Of a stretch of DNA of 64,000 nt, positions 16,064 through 30,021 are shown piece after piece. The notes beneath the pieces are model-generated. The model saw nothing but the letters and a program-made list of their open reading frames with translations. It searched no databases and had not been told where the DNA came from. Position numbers and translations under genes: made by a program. The DNA is from Luteimicrobium subarcticum (GTDB lineage Bacteria > Actinomycetota > Actinomycetes > Actinomycetales > Cellulomonadaceae), in NCBI RefSeq assembly GCF_002798015.1, contig NZ_PGTZ01000006.1, positions 930,001-994,000 on the forward strand, given 5' to 3'. How positions within the stretch are numbered: the first letter of the stretch is position 1; each line of letters starts with the position of its first letter.

Positions 16064-16840
16064 GTGACCGTCACGGAAGGTGCCACGGACGAGGTCGTGC
16101 TGCCCCCCGGTGCGACGCAACCGGACCTGTTCGACGTCCTCGCGGAGGACGGCGTGGACCCCGGGTCGCTGGCTGCGGTGTATCCGGCCGTCCCGCCACC
16201 CCCGCCCCCCGCGGACGGTGAGACGGAGTCCCGTGGTGGCGACGTCGACCACCACGGGATCGCACGGTTCCTCGGCAGCGAGGCGTTCGCGACGCTGTCG
16301 AGCCGGGACCGGTCGTCCATACCGTTGTCCGACCCGACGCTCCTGCTCGAGGTCCGGCTGCCTGAGGCAGGCCATGTGTTCACGGTGGCGTCCGTGGTCG
16401 AGCGGGAGATCCGGCGGCTGGCGGCGGCGGTCGCGGAGTGCCGCCGACCGACCGACGACATGCTGGCGGAGGCGCTCGCGGACGGCCGCCCGGTCCCGCC
16501 CGGTCCGGGGGGCATGCGGATCGTGCGTGCGACGGGGTCGGACGCGGCGCTGACCGTGGTCCTGGAGCCGTTCGACCCCGCGCAGAGCCCGCTGTCCCGG
16601 TGGCCGCGACTCGGTCTGGCGCTCGCTGCGGCCGCTGTCGCGGACCTCGGTTTCGCCGTCGCGGACAGCGCGGGCACCGTGTTCTCGGTGGACCTCGCGC
16701 GCGCCCGGTCCCGGGTCGTCGCGGGCGGGCTGCCCGACCGGGCCGTCACCATGGTCCTCACGGGCCGCCAGGGCACCAGGACGCGCCAGGTCACGGTCGT
16801 CACGACGGGCGAGCCCCGCCCGCGCGTCACCGCCGCGTGA
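16064..16840 (+). CDS. hypothetical protein
   Basis: The start is the GTG at 16064, preceded by GAGGGAGG, and gives 258 aa. I recognise no family. A Pro run (about residues 44-50, PPPPPP) separates a short N-terminal segment from an alpha/beta-looking main part. The main part includes PLSDPTLLLEVRLPEAGHVFTVASVV and, near the end, LGLALAAAAVADLGFAV and VTMVLTGRQGTRTRQVTVV. No signal peptide is present, so it is probably cytosolic. It stands alone between the PKD gene and the ScyD-like gene. Confidence 0.6.
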   Translation: MTVTEGATDEVVLPPGATQPDLFDVLAEDGVDPGSLAAVYPAVPPPPPPADGETESRGGDVDHHGIARFLGSEAFATLSSRDRSSIPLSDPTLLLEVRLPEAGHVFTVASVVEREIRRLAAAVAECRRPTDDMLAEALADGRPVPPGPGGMRIVRATGSDAALTVVLEPFDPAQSPLSRWPRLGLALAAAAVADLGFAVADSAGTVFSVDLARARSRVVAGGLPDRAVTMVLTGRQGTRTRQVTVVTTGEPRPRVTAA

Positions 16841-16887
16841 GCATCGCAGCACCGCGCTGAGCAGCACCGCCGTCTGAGCATCACCGC
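16838..16887 (+). repeat. three imperfect TGAGCA...CACCGC repeats
   Basis: Units start at 16838, 16858 and 16875. Each begins TGAGCA and ends CACCGC, and the first starts on the stop codon of the hypothetical gene. A 9-C run follows at 16887-16895. The rest of the 322-base gap (16841-17162) holds a short GC hairpin (GCGGGT-TTTC-ACCCGC, 16954-16969), the promoter and the Crp-like site listed separately. Confidence 0.5.
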
Positions 16888-16988
16888 CCCCCCCCGCCGA
16901 CCGGACGCTGATCCACCGCGGCGACGGGGCGGGCGCGGCGGCGGGGCAGGGTGGCGGGTTTTCACCCGCTCCTCCCTGTGAGCGGCCG

Positions 16989-17017
16989 TTGACGCGACTG
17001 TGATGCCTCGGGACGAT
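16989..17017 (+). promoter_or_regulatory. candidate promoter of the ScyD-like gene
   Basis: TTGACG (16989-16994), 17 bases, GACGAT (17012-17017). The -35 box is near consensus and the -10 box is weak. It precedes the Crp-like site by about 15 bases. Confidence 0.35.
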
Positions 17018-17031
17018 GGGTGACGGTCCGA

Positions 17032-17047
17032 TGTGACGTACGTCACG
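17032..17047. promoter_or_regulatory. Crp/GlxR-type site
   Basis: TGTGA-CGTACG-TCACG matches the Crp consensus TGTGA-N6-TCACA in nine of ten positions and contains a perfect 14-bp palindrome (17033-17046). It lies 116 bases before the ScyD-like gene and downstream of the candidate promoter, which would favour repression. A Crp-family regulator is encoded at 32381. Confidence 0.55.
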
Positions 17048-17162
17048 GATCATGCTGACGCGACCCAAGGCCGCCAGGGGCCCTGCTCGTCGCCGCCGCG
17101 CGTCACGACGGACGCGCCACCCGCACCGCTCCACCCCGGAGACCGCTCCCCTCGGAGACCCC

Positions 17163-18293
17163 ATGCGTACGTCACGAAAGCTCGCGGCGCTCGGCGCCCT
17201 CGGCCTGCTCCTCACCTCCGCCCCCGCCGTCGCCGACGCCCACGGCAGCCACACCCCCACCCCCGACCCCGTCGTCCGGTCCGACCAGCTCGCCGCGCCG
17301 TTCAACCTCGACCTGTCGTTCGGCAAGGTCTGGTTCGCCGACGGCGGCATGAACATGGTCGGGAGCCTCGGTGCCGGGGGCGCCCCGGTGCCGCTCGCGA
17401 CCGACCAGCCCGGCGCGTCCGGCATCGCCCTCTCCCCCGACGGCCGGTACCTCGCGTTCACCACGACGGTCTCGAACGAGGAGACGTTCGAGAACACGGA
17501 GTCGGGCCTCAACATCTGGGGTCCGCTCGGGTCACGCGTGTACGCGGACACCCACGCGTACGAGGCCGCGAACAACCCCGACCAGGTCAACGACTACGGC
17601 GTGGACAACCCCAGCCCGTGCGTGTCCGACGCGCTCGCGGCCCTCGGCGGCCCGGCGTCGTACACGGGCCAGGTCGACTCCCACTCCTACTCCGTCGCGG
17701 CCTACGGTCGCAGCTGGGTCGTCGCGGACGCCGGCGCGAACACCCTGTGGAAGGTCACGTCGTCGGGCGACATCAGCACGCTGGCCGTCCTGCCGCCGCA
17801 GCCGACGACGATCACCGCCGACCAGGCCGCCGCGCTCGGGCTGCCCGACTGCGTCGTCGGCGTCACCTACGCGTTCGAGCCCGTCCCCACGGACGTCGAG
17901 GTCGGGCGCGACGGGATGCTCTACGTGACCACGCTCCCGGGCGGCCCCGAGGGACCGGAGCTCGGTGCGCGCGGCGCGGTGTGGAAGGTCGACCCGCGCT
18001 CCGGCCACGCCACGCGGATCGCGTCCGGGTTCCTCGGCGCGACCAACCTGGCGATCGGCAGCCGCGGCGAGATCTACGTCGCCGAGCTGTTCGGCGGCAA
18101 GGTCTCCGTGGTGCAGCACGGCAAGGTCTCGACGTACGTCGACCTGCCGGGCGTCGTCGCGATCGAGACCCGCTCCGACGGGTCCGTCTGGGCCGCCACG
18201 CTGGCGAACGACGACCCGGCCGCCCCGGGCACGATCGTCCAGCTCAGCAAGGGCCACGCGTCCTGGCGAGGGTGGTTCCACCACCGTCGCTGA
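17163..18293 (+). CDS. secreted ScyD/ScyE-family beta-propeller protein
   Basis: The 376-aa protein carries a clear signal peptide (MRTSRKLAALGALGLLLTSAPAVADA). Repeated blade-like segments follow, such as FNLDLSFGKVWFADGGMNMVG, LYVTTLPGG and NLAIGSRGEIYVAELFGGKV, as in the NHL-like propellers called ScyD/ScyE. The cyanobacterial namesakes lie near scytonemin genes, but in actinobacteria the role is unknown. An extracellular binding or enzyme function is likely. The ATG at 17163 has GGAG at good distance. It is convergent with the helicase gene (three bases between stops). Crp control is suggested by the upstream palindrome. Confidence 0.8.
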   Translation: MRTSRKLAALGALGLLLTSAPAVADAHGSHTPTPDPVVRSDQLAAPFNLDLSFGKVWFADGGMNMVGSLGAGGAPVPLATDQPGASGIALSPDGRYLAFTTTVSNEETFENTESGLNIWGPLGSRVYADTHAYEAANNPDQVNDYGVDNPSPCVSDALAALGGPASYTGQVDSHSYSVAAYGRSWVVADAGANTLWKVTSSGDISTLAVLPPQPTTITADQAAALGLPDCVVGVTYAFEPVPTDVEVGRDGMLYVTTLPGGPEGPELGARGAVWKVDPRSGHATRIASGFLGATNLAIGSRGEIYVAELFGGKVSVVQHGKVSTYVDLPGVVAIETRSDGSVWAATLANDDPAAPGTIVQLSKGHASWRGWFHHRR

Positions 18294-18296
18294 CCG

Positions 18297-19967
18297 TCAC
18301 AGGGCGTCGGGGAGGACGTCCGCCCGCGCGAGCCGCCGGCGGACGGCCTCCCCGCCCACCTCCTCGACGAGCGCCCGCGGCCCCACGACGACGAGCAGCG
18401 ACCGTGCCCGCGACATGCCCGTGTAGAGCATGCGGCGAGCCAGCGCCGTGTCGCGGAACCCGTTGACCGCCAGCACGACCGCCGGCCGCTCCAGGCCCTT
18501 GAACCCGAGGACGTGCCCGTAGAACACGTCCTCCTCGGCGAAGAACCGGTCCCAGTAGGCGGCGTGCCCCACCGCCGCGACGTCCGTGACCTGCGCCGGG
18601 TGCCGCGACCCCGTCGTCAGCAGCGCGACGCGGCCCGCGCCCCACCCCTCGTCGAGCAGCACCTCGACGACGTCGTCGGCCGCGCCGACCGCGTCCTGCG
18701 CCGGCACGTCGAGGACGCGTACCGGCGGCCCGTCGAGGCCGCGCGGGCGCAGGCGCTCGTCTGCGAGCGCCCCGAAGGTCTGCGCGATCTGCTTGGTGGA
18801 GCGCAGGTTCTCGTCCAGGACGAAGGGCGGCAGGTCGATGGGGACGACCCCGTCGCGCGGGAAGACCCGCTGCCCCTCGTCCATGAAGACGAAGAGGCCA
18901 CCGTGGTCGGGGTCGCGCAGGCAGCGCAGCAGGCTGGGCCACCACAGGTCGCCGAAGTCCTGGGCCTCGTCGACCACGACGGTGTCGAACAGCTCGGCGT
19001 GGGGCTGCTCGGCGGCGAGCCGGCCGAGCTCTCGCGGGAGGGTCGTCTCCCAGTGGTCGGGGTCGTCGTCGGCGCCGGGTGCGGCGCCCCACCGGACGGG
19101 CAGGTCGTGGAACAGACCGACGTAGGCGGGCCGGTCCCGGGCGGGCCAGGTCGCGGTGACGCGCTCGAGGTAGCGCCCGAGGCCGCGGGAGTAGCAGAGC
19201 AGGGCGACGCGTTCGCCCGCGCGGGCACGGCGTCGTGCCTGCTCCAGCGCGACCCATGTCTTGCCGCTGCCGGCACCGCCGACGACGCGGAACCTCGGGA
19301 AGTTCCGCAGGACGTCGACGAGGCGCGCCTGGTCACGCGTCAGCTGGTCGACGCGGGACTCGTGCCGGGCTGCGGCGAGGAGGGACTCGACCTGGCTGGG
19401 CAGCTCGCACTCGAGCGTGGCGACGATCGCGTCGACGGCGGCGGCGTCCAGGTCGCCCCACCCGGACCCGTGGGCGGTGAGCGCCGTGCGGACACGGTGC
19501 GCGACCCCGAGCCCCGTCTCGAGGTCGGCACGGTCGACGAGGAGGCCACGGGGCAGGTCCACCGCGTCCCAGGCAGCCGGCGCGAAGACGTGCGGCAGCG
19601 CGACGAGGTGGGCGAAGCGGGCGCCCGACCCGGGTGCGCCGCGTCGGGCCAGGAGCGTCTGGAGGGCGTGGCGGGCGCCCTGGACCTGCCCGACGGGGTC
19701 GATCCGGTGCCGGGTCTCGCCGCTGCCCTGCCACCAGGCCCCACCGGACCGGGTGACGTGACCGCCCTTGACCTCGACGGCCGCGACACCGAAGCCGGGC
19801 CACAGCACGAGCCCGTCGATCTCGTGCTCGTGCGCGTCCAGCACGAGCCGCAGCCCCCAGAACAGGACGGCGTCGTCGGGGAGCTGGTCGGCGAGCGCGC
19901 GCCATACGGCGTGCTCGGCGCCGCCGTCGTCCGGGAAGTGCGGCGACGGCGGGTAGAGGCGAGGCAT
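18297..19967 (-). CDS. NERD-domain UvrD-like helicase
   Basis: The 556-aa protein starts with a nuclease-related (NERD) domain: EIDGLVL (Asp 51) and VAAVEVKGG (Glu 65, Lys 67), the D...ExK pattern of restriction-like nucleases. An SF1 helicase core follows with Walker A GGAGSGKTW (231-237), VVVDEAQDF in motif II, LDENLRSTKQIA, and a motif VI block RRMLYTGMSRARSLL. Such proteins are thought to process DNA ends or recombination intermediates. The ATG is at 19965-19967. It diverges from recC across 264 bases. That gap holds a TGTGCACA palindrome (20105-20112) and a possible TACGTT -10 box near 20167, but nothing I can assign firmly. Confidence 0.85.
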   Translation of the reverse strand: MPRLYPPSPHFPDDGGAEHAVWRALADQLPDDAVLFWGLRLVLDAHEHEIDGLVLWPGFGVAAVEVKGGHVTRSGGAWWQGSGETRHRIDPVGQVQGARHALQTLLARRGAPGSGARFAHLVALPHVFAPAAWDAVDLPRGLLVDRADLETGLGVAHRVRTALTAHGSGWGDLDAAAVDAIVATLECELPSQVESLLAAARHESRVDQLTRDQARLVDVLRNFPRFRVVGGAGSGKTWVALEQARRRARAGERVALLCYSRGLGRYLERVTATWPARDRPAYVGLFHDLPVRWGAAPGADDDPDHWETTLPRELGRLAAEQPHAELFDTVVVDEAQDFGDLWWPSLLRCLRDPDHGGLFVFMDEGQRVFPRDGVVPIDLPPFVLDENLRSTKQIAQTFGALADERLRPRGLDGPPVRVLDVPAQDAVGAADDVVEVLLDEGWGAGRVALLTTGSRHPAQVTDVAAVGHAAYWDRFFAEEDVFYGHVLGFKGLERPAVVLAVNGFRDTALARRMLYTGMSRARSLLVVVGPRALVEEVGGEAVRRRLARADVLPDAL

Positions 19968-20231
19968 GTGCCCGGTGTACACGGTTCGTCGGGTGAACGG
20001 AACAGTCTCCGGGTGGACGACCGGCGACTTCACCCGCGGGCCGCGTCGGGCGGCGTCGTGGCCGCCCCGCGATGCCGACGGTTGTCCACACGCCCGGGCA
20101 CAGGTGTGCACATCCACAGGCGTCGTCGGGCGAGCCGGACCGACCGGCACGTGTCGGTCCGCGCTGCTACGTTGCCGACGACCGATCGACCGAGCGATCC
20201 GGTTGACGACCTGCGAGGACGAGGGGGCGGC

Positions 20232-23200
20232 ATGGCATCCGGCGCGGCATCCGACGCGGCATCCGGCGGGCGCGGCCTGCGAGCCCACACCTCCGAGCGC
20301 GCGGACGTGCTCGTCGACACGCTCGCGGAGCTCCTCGCCACCGACCCGCCGGCCGACCCCTTCGCACCCGAGGTCGTGGCCGTCCCCACGCGAGGCGTCG
20401 AACGGTGGGTCGCGCAACGGCTGTCGCACCGGCTGGGCGCCCTGGGCGCCCCCTCCGCCGCCGGGGACGGCAACGGGGACGGCGCCCCGGACGGCACGGT
20501 CGCCGAGTCCGGGGTGTGCGCCAACGTGGCGTTCGCGTCGCCCGCGCGCCTGGTGCACCGCGCGGTCGCGGCCGCGTCGGGCATCGACCCGGACGACGAC
20601 CCCTGGCAGCCCGAACGCTTGGCGTGGCACGTCCTCGACGTGGTCGACCGGGCGGTCGGCGAGCGGGAACCGTGGGCGGCGCCCCTCACCCGGTACCTCG
20701 TGGACCCGCCGGGGAGCGGGCCCGACGACGGGGTGCGCGCCGGACGGCGCATGCGGCTCGCACAGGCGGTCGCCGGCCGCTTCTCCTCCTACGCGTCGCA
20801 GCGACCCTCCCTGACGGTCGGATGGGCCGCCGGGCGCGACGACGACGGGTGCGGCGTGCCGCTGCCCGACGACCTCGTCTGGCAGGCGCACCTGTGGCGC
20901 GCGGTCCGCGCCCGCCTCGACGTCCCCGACCCGGCCGGACGTCTCGCCGTGGCGACCCGCGCACTGCGGGACGACCCGGCGCTCGCCGACCTCCCGCAGC
21001 GGCTCTCCGTGTTCGGCCCGACGCGCCTGCCGGAGGCCCACCTCGACGTGCTCGACGCTCTGGCCGCGCACCGCGACGTGCACCTGTGGCTACCGCACCC
21101 GTCGGACGCCCTGTGGCAGCGCACGTCCCGCTGGGCGACCACGGCCCCGGCCGGCGCGGCGCACGCCCCGCGGCGCGCCGACGTCCCCGACCTCGCGTCG
21201 GCACCCCTCCTGGGCTCCCTCGCGCAGGACGCGACCGAGCTCGGCCTGCGGCTCGCGGCTCGCGGCGCCGAGGTGCTCCACCACCCGGCACCCCCGCCGC
21301 CCCCCACTGTGCTCGGGCTGCTCCAGTCGGCCCTGCGCGCCGACTCCCGGGGCGCCGTCGGCTCCACGGGCGACCGCGCAGCCGGCGCCGCGGCGGACCG
21401 GTCCGTCCAGGTGCACGCGTGCCACGGCCGGTCCCGCCAGGTCGAGGTGCTGCGGGAGGCCGTCGTCGGGCTGCTGGCCGACGACCCGAGCCTCGAGCCG
21501 CGCGACGTCGTCGTGCTGTGCCCCGACGTCGAGGCGTTCGCCCCGCTCGTCGTCGCGACGTTCGGCGCCCCGGGGGACGTGGACGGGGTCGACGGCCCCG
21601 CGTCCGGCAGCGGTGGGCGCGGCGGTGGAGGGCGTCCCCCGCACCCCGGTCGCACGCTGCGCGTCCGGGTGGCCGACCGGTCCCCCGCGCGCACCAACCC
21701 GCTGCTGCGGGTCGTCGCCGACGTGCTCGAGCTCGCCGGCTCGCGCGTCACGGCGTCGGCGGTCGTCGACCTCGCCGGGCTCGAGGCGGTGCGCCGCCGG
21801 TTCGGCTTCGACGACACCGACCTCGAACGCCTGCGTGCGTGGGCGCTGCGGTCCGGCGTCCGGTGGGGCGAGGACGCGACCCGGCGCGCACGGTTCGGGC
21901 TCGGTGCCGTGGGCCAGGGCACGTGGGAGGCCGCGATCGACCGTCTGCTCCTCGGTGTCGCGATGGCCGACGAGGACGACCGGTTCCTCGGGGCGACCCT
22001 CCCGCTCGACGACGTCGGCAGCACCGACGTCGAGCTCGCGGGTCGGTTCGCGGAGCTCGTCGACCGGTTGACCGGTGTCCTGGACGCGCTGCGCGGCGAG
22101 CACCCCGCGCACGCCTGGTTCGACACGCTCGACACGCTCCTCACCCTGCTCGGCGACGTCGCCGCGCCGGCCCAGTGGCAGCGCGTCGAAGCGCGCGCGG
22201 TGCTCGCGGACGCGCGCGCGTCCGCCACCGGTGCGTCGGGCGCTTCAGGGGCGCCGGGGACCGACGATGGCGCCGCAGGATCCCGGCTGCGGCTGCCCGA
22301 CGTGGTGGCGCTGCTCGCCCCCCGGCTCGCCGGCCGGCCCACCCGCGCCGGATTCCGCACGGGCGCCGTGACGGTGTGCTCGCTCGAGCCCATGCGGGCC
22401 GTGCCGCACCGCGTCGTGTGCCTGCTCGGCATGGATGACGCCGCCTTCCCGCGGGTCACCACGACCCACGGCGACGACGTGCTGGCCCGCGACCCCCTCG
22501 TCGGCGAGCGCGACCGCAGGGCCGAGGACCGCCAGCTCTTCCTCGACGCGGTCATGAGCGCGTCCGACCACCTCGTGGTGGTCCACTCGGGTGCGGACGA
22601 ACGGACCGGGCGACCGATGCCCCCCGCGGTACCTGTCGGCGAGCTGCTCGACGCGATCGACGAGGCGGTCGACCTGCACGGTCCGGACGGCACCCCGACC
22701 ACGGCCCGCGCGTCGCTCGTCGTGCACCACCCGCTCCAGGCCGTCGACGAGCGCAACTTCACGCGCGACGCCCTCGGACGCCCCGGCCCGTTCAGCTTCG
22801 ACGTCGTCGAACGGGACGCGGCGCTCGTCGCGCGGCGTCCGCGGGCGGGCCACGCCGTGCTCCTCGACGCCCCGCTGCCCGACCCGGTGACCGGGGACGA
22901 GCGAACCACCGTCGAGCTCGACACCCTCGTGGCCGTGCTCGAGCACCCGACGCGCACGTTCGTCCGGCGGCGGCTCGGTGCGACGCTGCCGCGCGACGCC
23001 GAGGACCTCGACGACCGCATCCCGCTGGTCCTCGCCCCGCTCGACGCCTGGGCGTCGGGCGAGCGCCTGCTCGCGGCCGCGCTCGGCAGGTCGGACCTGC
23101 AGCGCGCGTTCGCGGCCGAGCGGCGCCGCGGCACCATGCCGCCAGGGCGGCTCGGCGGCGCCGCCCTCGACGAGGTCGCCGCGCGCGCCGACGCCGTCGC

Positions 23201-23839
23201 CACGGCGGCGCGCCCGTCCCTGGACGGTGACGCGTCGGCCGTCGACGTGACCGTCACCCTGCCGGCGGGTCGCGTCCTGGCCGGGACGGTGCCCGGGGTG
23301 CGCGGACGCACCGTGACGCGCGCGACCTACTCCCGCCTCGCCCCCAAGCACCGGCTGCGCGCCTGGGTCCACGTGCTCGCCCTCGCCGCGTCCGAGCGCG
23401 ACGCTCCGGCCGGCGCGTGGCGTGCCGTGACGGTCGGCCGCGGGCCCGGTCGACGTCCGACGGCCTCGGTGCGCACCCTCGCCGCACCCGAGCACGGCCA
23501 GGCGGAGCGCCTGCTCGCCGCGCTCGTCGCCGTCCACGACGCCGCGCTGCGCGAACCGCTCCCGCTCCCGGTCGACCCCGCGGAGACGTACGCACGGGAG
23601 CGGGCCGGGCACGCCGCTCCCGAGATCGCGCTCGACGCCGCGCAGCGCACCCTCGCGGACGCGTTCGACGAGGACGAGTACGACGCGCTCGCCTGGGGCG
23701 CCGGCTTCGACCTCGCCCGGATCGCCGGCGTCCCGACGGATCTCGAACGCGCAGCATGCCCCGGCGAGCCGACCCGGTTCGGCACGCTCGCACGGCTCGT
23801 CTGGGACCCGCTGCTCGCCCACGAGGACGGAGGCGCCGC

Positions 23840-23843
<4 letters not shown>
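20232..23843 (+). CDS. recC: exodeoxyribonuclease V gamma subunit
   Basis: This 1203-aa protein is the RecC subunit of RecBCD, which unwinds and resects double-strand breaks and recognises the Chi signal. RecC features are VVAVPTRGVERWVAQRLSHRLG near the N-terminus and CANVAFASPARLV. The region VLCPDVEAFAPLV, the LRVRVADRSPARTNPLL segment, and the VTVCSLEPMRAVPHRVVCLLGMDDAAFPR block, typical of the inactivated helicase fold, are also present. The start is the ATG at 20232 behind GAGGGGG; the long in-frame extension upstream has other codon use and covers the divergent intergenic region. Its stop overlaps recB (ATGA). It is somewhat longer than E. coli RecC because of Gly/Pro-rich insertions. 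Confidence 0.9.
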
Positions 23844-27321
<3,478 letters not shown>

Positions 27322-27325
<4 letters not shown>

Positions 27326-29238
27326 CCGAGACGCTCCCCCGCGCCGCAGCGAGCACTCCCCCGCTGGACGCCGTGCCCGACGGCGACCCGACCGTCCCGT
27401 GGCGCGCCGGGCCGCTGCTGGGTGCGTTCGCCCGCGCGGGCGTGCTCACGGCCGCGGACGTGCGGACCGCCGAACGTCTCGGCCGTCTGACCGGCGAGCC
27501 CGACGAGACCGTCCACCTGGCTGCGGCGCTCGCCGTGCGCGCCCTGCGGGCCGGATCGGTGTGCTTCGACCTGCGGACCGCGCCGGACCTCGTCGCGGAG
27601 GACATCGCGGGTGAAGACGTCGCGGTCGAGACCGAGGCCGCCGCACCGTCGGACCGCCCGAGCGTGGCGGCTCTCCCGTGGCCCGAGCCCGCAGCCTGGC
27701 ACCGTGCGCTCGCCGCCAGCCCGGCGGTGTCGCTCGGGGCGGAAGGCCCAACGGACCGTCCCGTCCGGCTCGTCGACGGCCTCGTCTACCTCGACCGGTA
27801 CTGGCGGGACGAGCAGGCGGTGCGCAGCGCCGTCACCGCGCGGCTCGCGTCCGCGCTGCCCGTCGACGAGCCCTCTCTCGCGGACGCCCTCGCGCGCTGC
27901 TTCCCGCCGACGGCCGACGGCGCGCAGGTCGACGCCGCGGCGACCGCGGCGCGGTCCCGGCTCACCGTGCTCACCGGTGGACCCGGGACGGGCAAGACGA
28001 CGACCGTCGCGCGGCTCGTGGCCACGCTCCAGCAGCTCGCGGCCACCTCTCGTCCACCGGTCGAACCCGGCGCGTCCGACCCGGCCGTTCCGCTCCGGGT
28101 CGCGTTCTGCGCCCCCACGGGCAAGGCAGCGTCCCGGCTCCAGGAGTCCGTCGACACGCAGCTGCAGGAGCTCGGCGACAACCTTCCCCTCGGACCGGTG
28201 CACGCCACGACGATCCACGCGCTGCTCCGGACCGTCCCCGGCAGCACCACGCGGTTCCGGCACGACCGGGCCAACCGGCTCCCCCACGACGTGGTGGTCG
28301 TCGACGAGGCGTCGATGGTGTCGCTCCCGCTGCTGGCACGCGTCCTGGACGCGCTGCGCCCCGACGCCCGGCTGGTGCTCGTCGGCGACCGGCACCAGCT
28401 CGCGTCCGTCGAGGTCGGGGCGGTCCTCGGCGACCTCGTCGCGTGGCTCGGACCGCGGGCCGGCTGCGTCGTCGAGCTGACCGTGCGGCACCGGTTCGGC
28501 GAAGAGCTCGGCGCGCTCGCCGACGCGATCAACGCGGGTGACGGCCCGGCCGCCCTCGCGCTGCTGCGCGCCGGGGGTGAGCACGTCGAGCTCCTCGAGT
28601 CGGACGACGACCTGGTGGACGTCGACGCGCTCGGTCCGGTGCGTGCCGACGTCGAACGCGCGGGCGCGGCCACGGTGTCCGCGGCGCGCGCCGGCGACGC
28701 CGAGGGAGCGTTGCGTGCCCTCGGCGCGCACCGCCTGCTCGTCGCGCACCGGCGCGGTCCGGCGGGGGTCGCGCGCTGGGCGGCGCTGGCCGAGGGCTGG
28801 GTCGCAGAGGCGACGGGACCGCACGACCGCTCCGCCTGGCCCGTCGGTCGACCCCTGCTCGTCACGACGAACGACCGCACCACCCGTCTCTCCAACGGCG
28901 ACACCGGCGTGGTGGTCGCGCAGGGCGACGGGGTGACGGTCGCGTTCGGCGACCCGCAGTCCGTGCACCTCGTGCCGCCGCACCGGCTCCCGGTGACGGA
29001 CCCCGTGTACGCGATGACGGTCCACCGCGCGCAGGGCAGCCAGTTCGACCACGTGACCGTGGTGCTGCCGCCCGCGACGTCCCCCCTGCTGACCCGCGAG
29101 CTCCTCTACACCGCGGTCACGCGCGCGAAGGACCTCGTCCGCGTCGTCGGGACCGCCGAGGCGGTGCTCGCCGCCGTGGCACGACCGGTCCGGCGCGCGA
29201 GCGGCCTGGCAGGGTCGAGACGACCGGGCGGCGCGTGA
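27322..29238 (+). CDS. recD: exodeoxyribonuclease V alpha subunit
   Basis: The 638-aa RecD is the fast 5'-3' helicase of RecBCD. An N-terminal adaptor region of about 200 residues (LLGAFARAGVLTAADV...) leads to Walker A LTGGPGTGKTTTVARLV. FCAPTGKAASRLQES, VVVDEASMVSLPLLARVLDAL and LVLVGDRHQLASVEVG follow, then the late motifs VYAMTVHRAQGSQFDHVTV and LLYTAVTRAKDLV. The ATG overlaps the recB stop. The order recC-recB-recD is the standard one. No further gene follows in the operon; 91 bases separate it from the DUF2510 gene, which has its own TATCGT box near 29280. Confidence 0.92.
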
Positions 29239-29329
29239 CGGTGTCGCCAGTGCCCCCCGGTGCCGCCCGACGACAGGGGTATCGTGCGTCCCGCCGTCGC
29301 ACCGACGGCGCGCCCGCAGGACGGAACCG

Positions 29330-30016
29330 ATGACCAGCACCCCCGAGCCGCCCCTCCCGACCCCACCCTTCGGGCCGCCCGCGGCGCCACTCCCGGCGGC
29401 ACCGTCAGCCCCCTCGGCGCACGCGCCCGGCTGGTTCCCCGACCCAGCCGTCCCCGGCCAGGTCCGGTGGTTCGACGGGGCACGGTGGACACCGCACACC
29501 GCGCCGGCGCGCACCGCGCCGTCACCGCGCGCGACGGTGCGGCGGTCGACGACGGTCGCGTGGGTGCTGGGTGCCGCCGTCGTCGCGTTCCTGGTCGGCG
29601 GCGGTCTCGGTGCGCTGGTCGTCCTCGCCGCCACGAGCGACGACGCCGGCGCCGTGTCCGCGGGAGCGGGCACGAACCCGTCGCCGGACACGTCGCCGGA
29701 CGACGGCTGGGTGACGTCGGGGCCCGACGGCGACTCGACATGCGCCGACCTGCGCCACGAGGCGCTCACGAACCCGTCGTACTACTGGCAGTCGACCTCG
29801 GACCGTCCGTCGGACATCACGCGCACCACGAAGCTCCTGGACCGGCAGGACACCGCCGACACCCCGGCGTCGGGCAAGACGCTCGTGCTCGTGTGCCGGT
29901 TCGAGGCGACGTACACGAACGGGCGCCACGGCGACCTGTTCGGCGTGGTCGACCTCGAGCCGGACGACTACGTGTACCTGACCTTCTCGGACAGGTCTCC
30001 GCTGAGGTCGACCTGA
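29330..30016 (+). CDS. DUF2510 membrane protein
   Basis: The 228-aa protein begins with a Pro-rich tail. A DUF2510 module follows (GWFPDPAVPGQVRWFDGARWT, about residues 35-55), a short tryptophan-rich domain common in actinobacterial membrane proteins. A single transmembrane helix (about 82-105, VLGAAVVAFLVGGGLGALVVL) places the C-terminal domain outside the cell. That domain (CADLRHEALTNPSYYW... LVCRFEAT) has two Cys and no named family. Function unknown. It is convergent with nth (five bases between stops). Confidence 0.7.
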   Translation: MTSTPEPPLPTPPFGPPAAPLPAAPSAPSAHAPGWFPDPAVPGQVRWFDGARWTPHTAPARTAPSPRATVRRSTTVAWVLGAAVVAFLVGGGLGALVVLAATSDDAGAVSAGAGTNPSPDTSPDDGWVTSGPDGDSTCADLRHEALTNPSYYWQSTSDRPSDITRTTKLLDRQDTADTPASGKTLVLVCRFEATYTNGRHGDLFGVVDLEPDDYVYLTFSDRSPLRST

Positions 30017-30021
30017 GCGGT

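Noticed and set aside
14801-17590. Long minus-strand open frame over the lipoprotein, PKD and hypothetical genes
   Set aside because: Low-complexity Gly/Val repeats mirror the Thr/Pro codons of the plus strand; no start or ribosome site and no domain.
18513-20231. In-frame extension upstream of recC
   Set aside because: It covers the divergent NERD helicase gene in antisense; RecC similarity begins just after the ATG at 20232.
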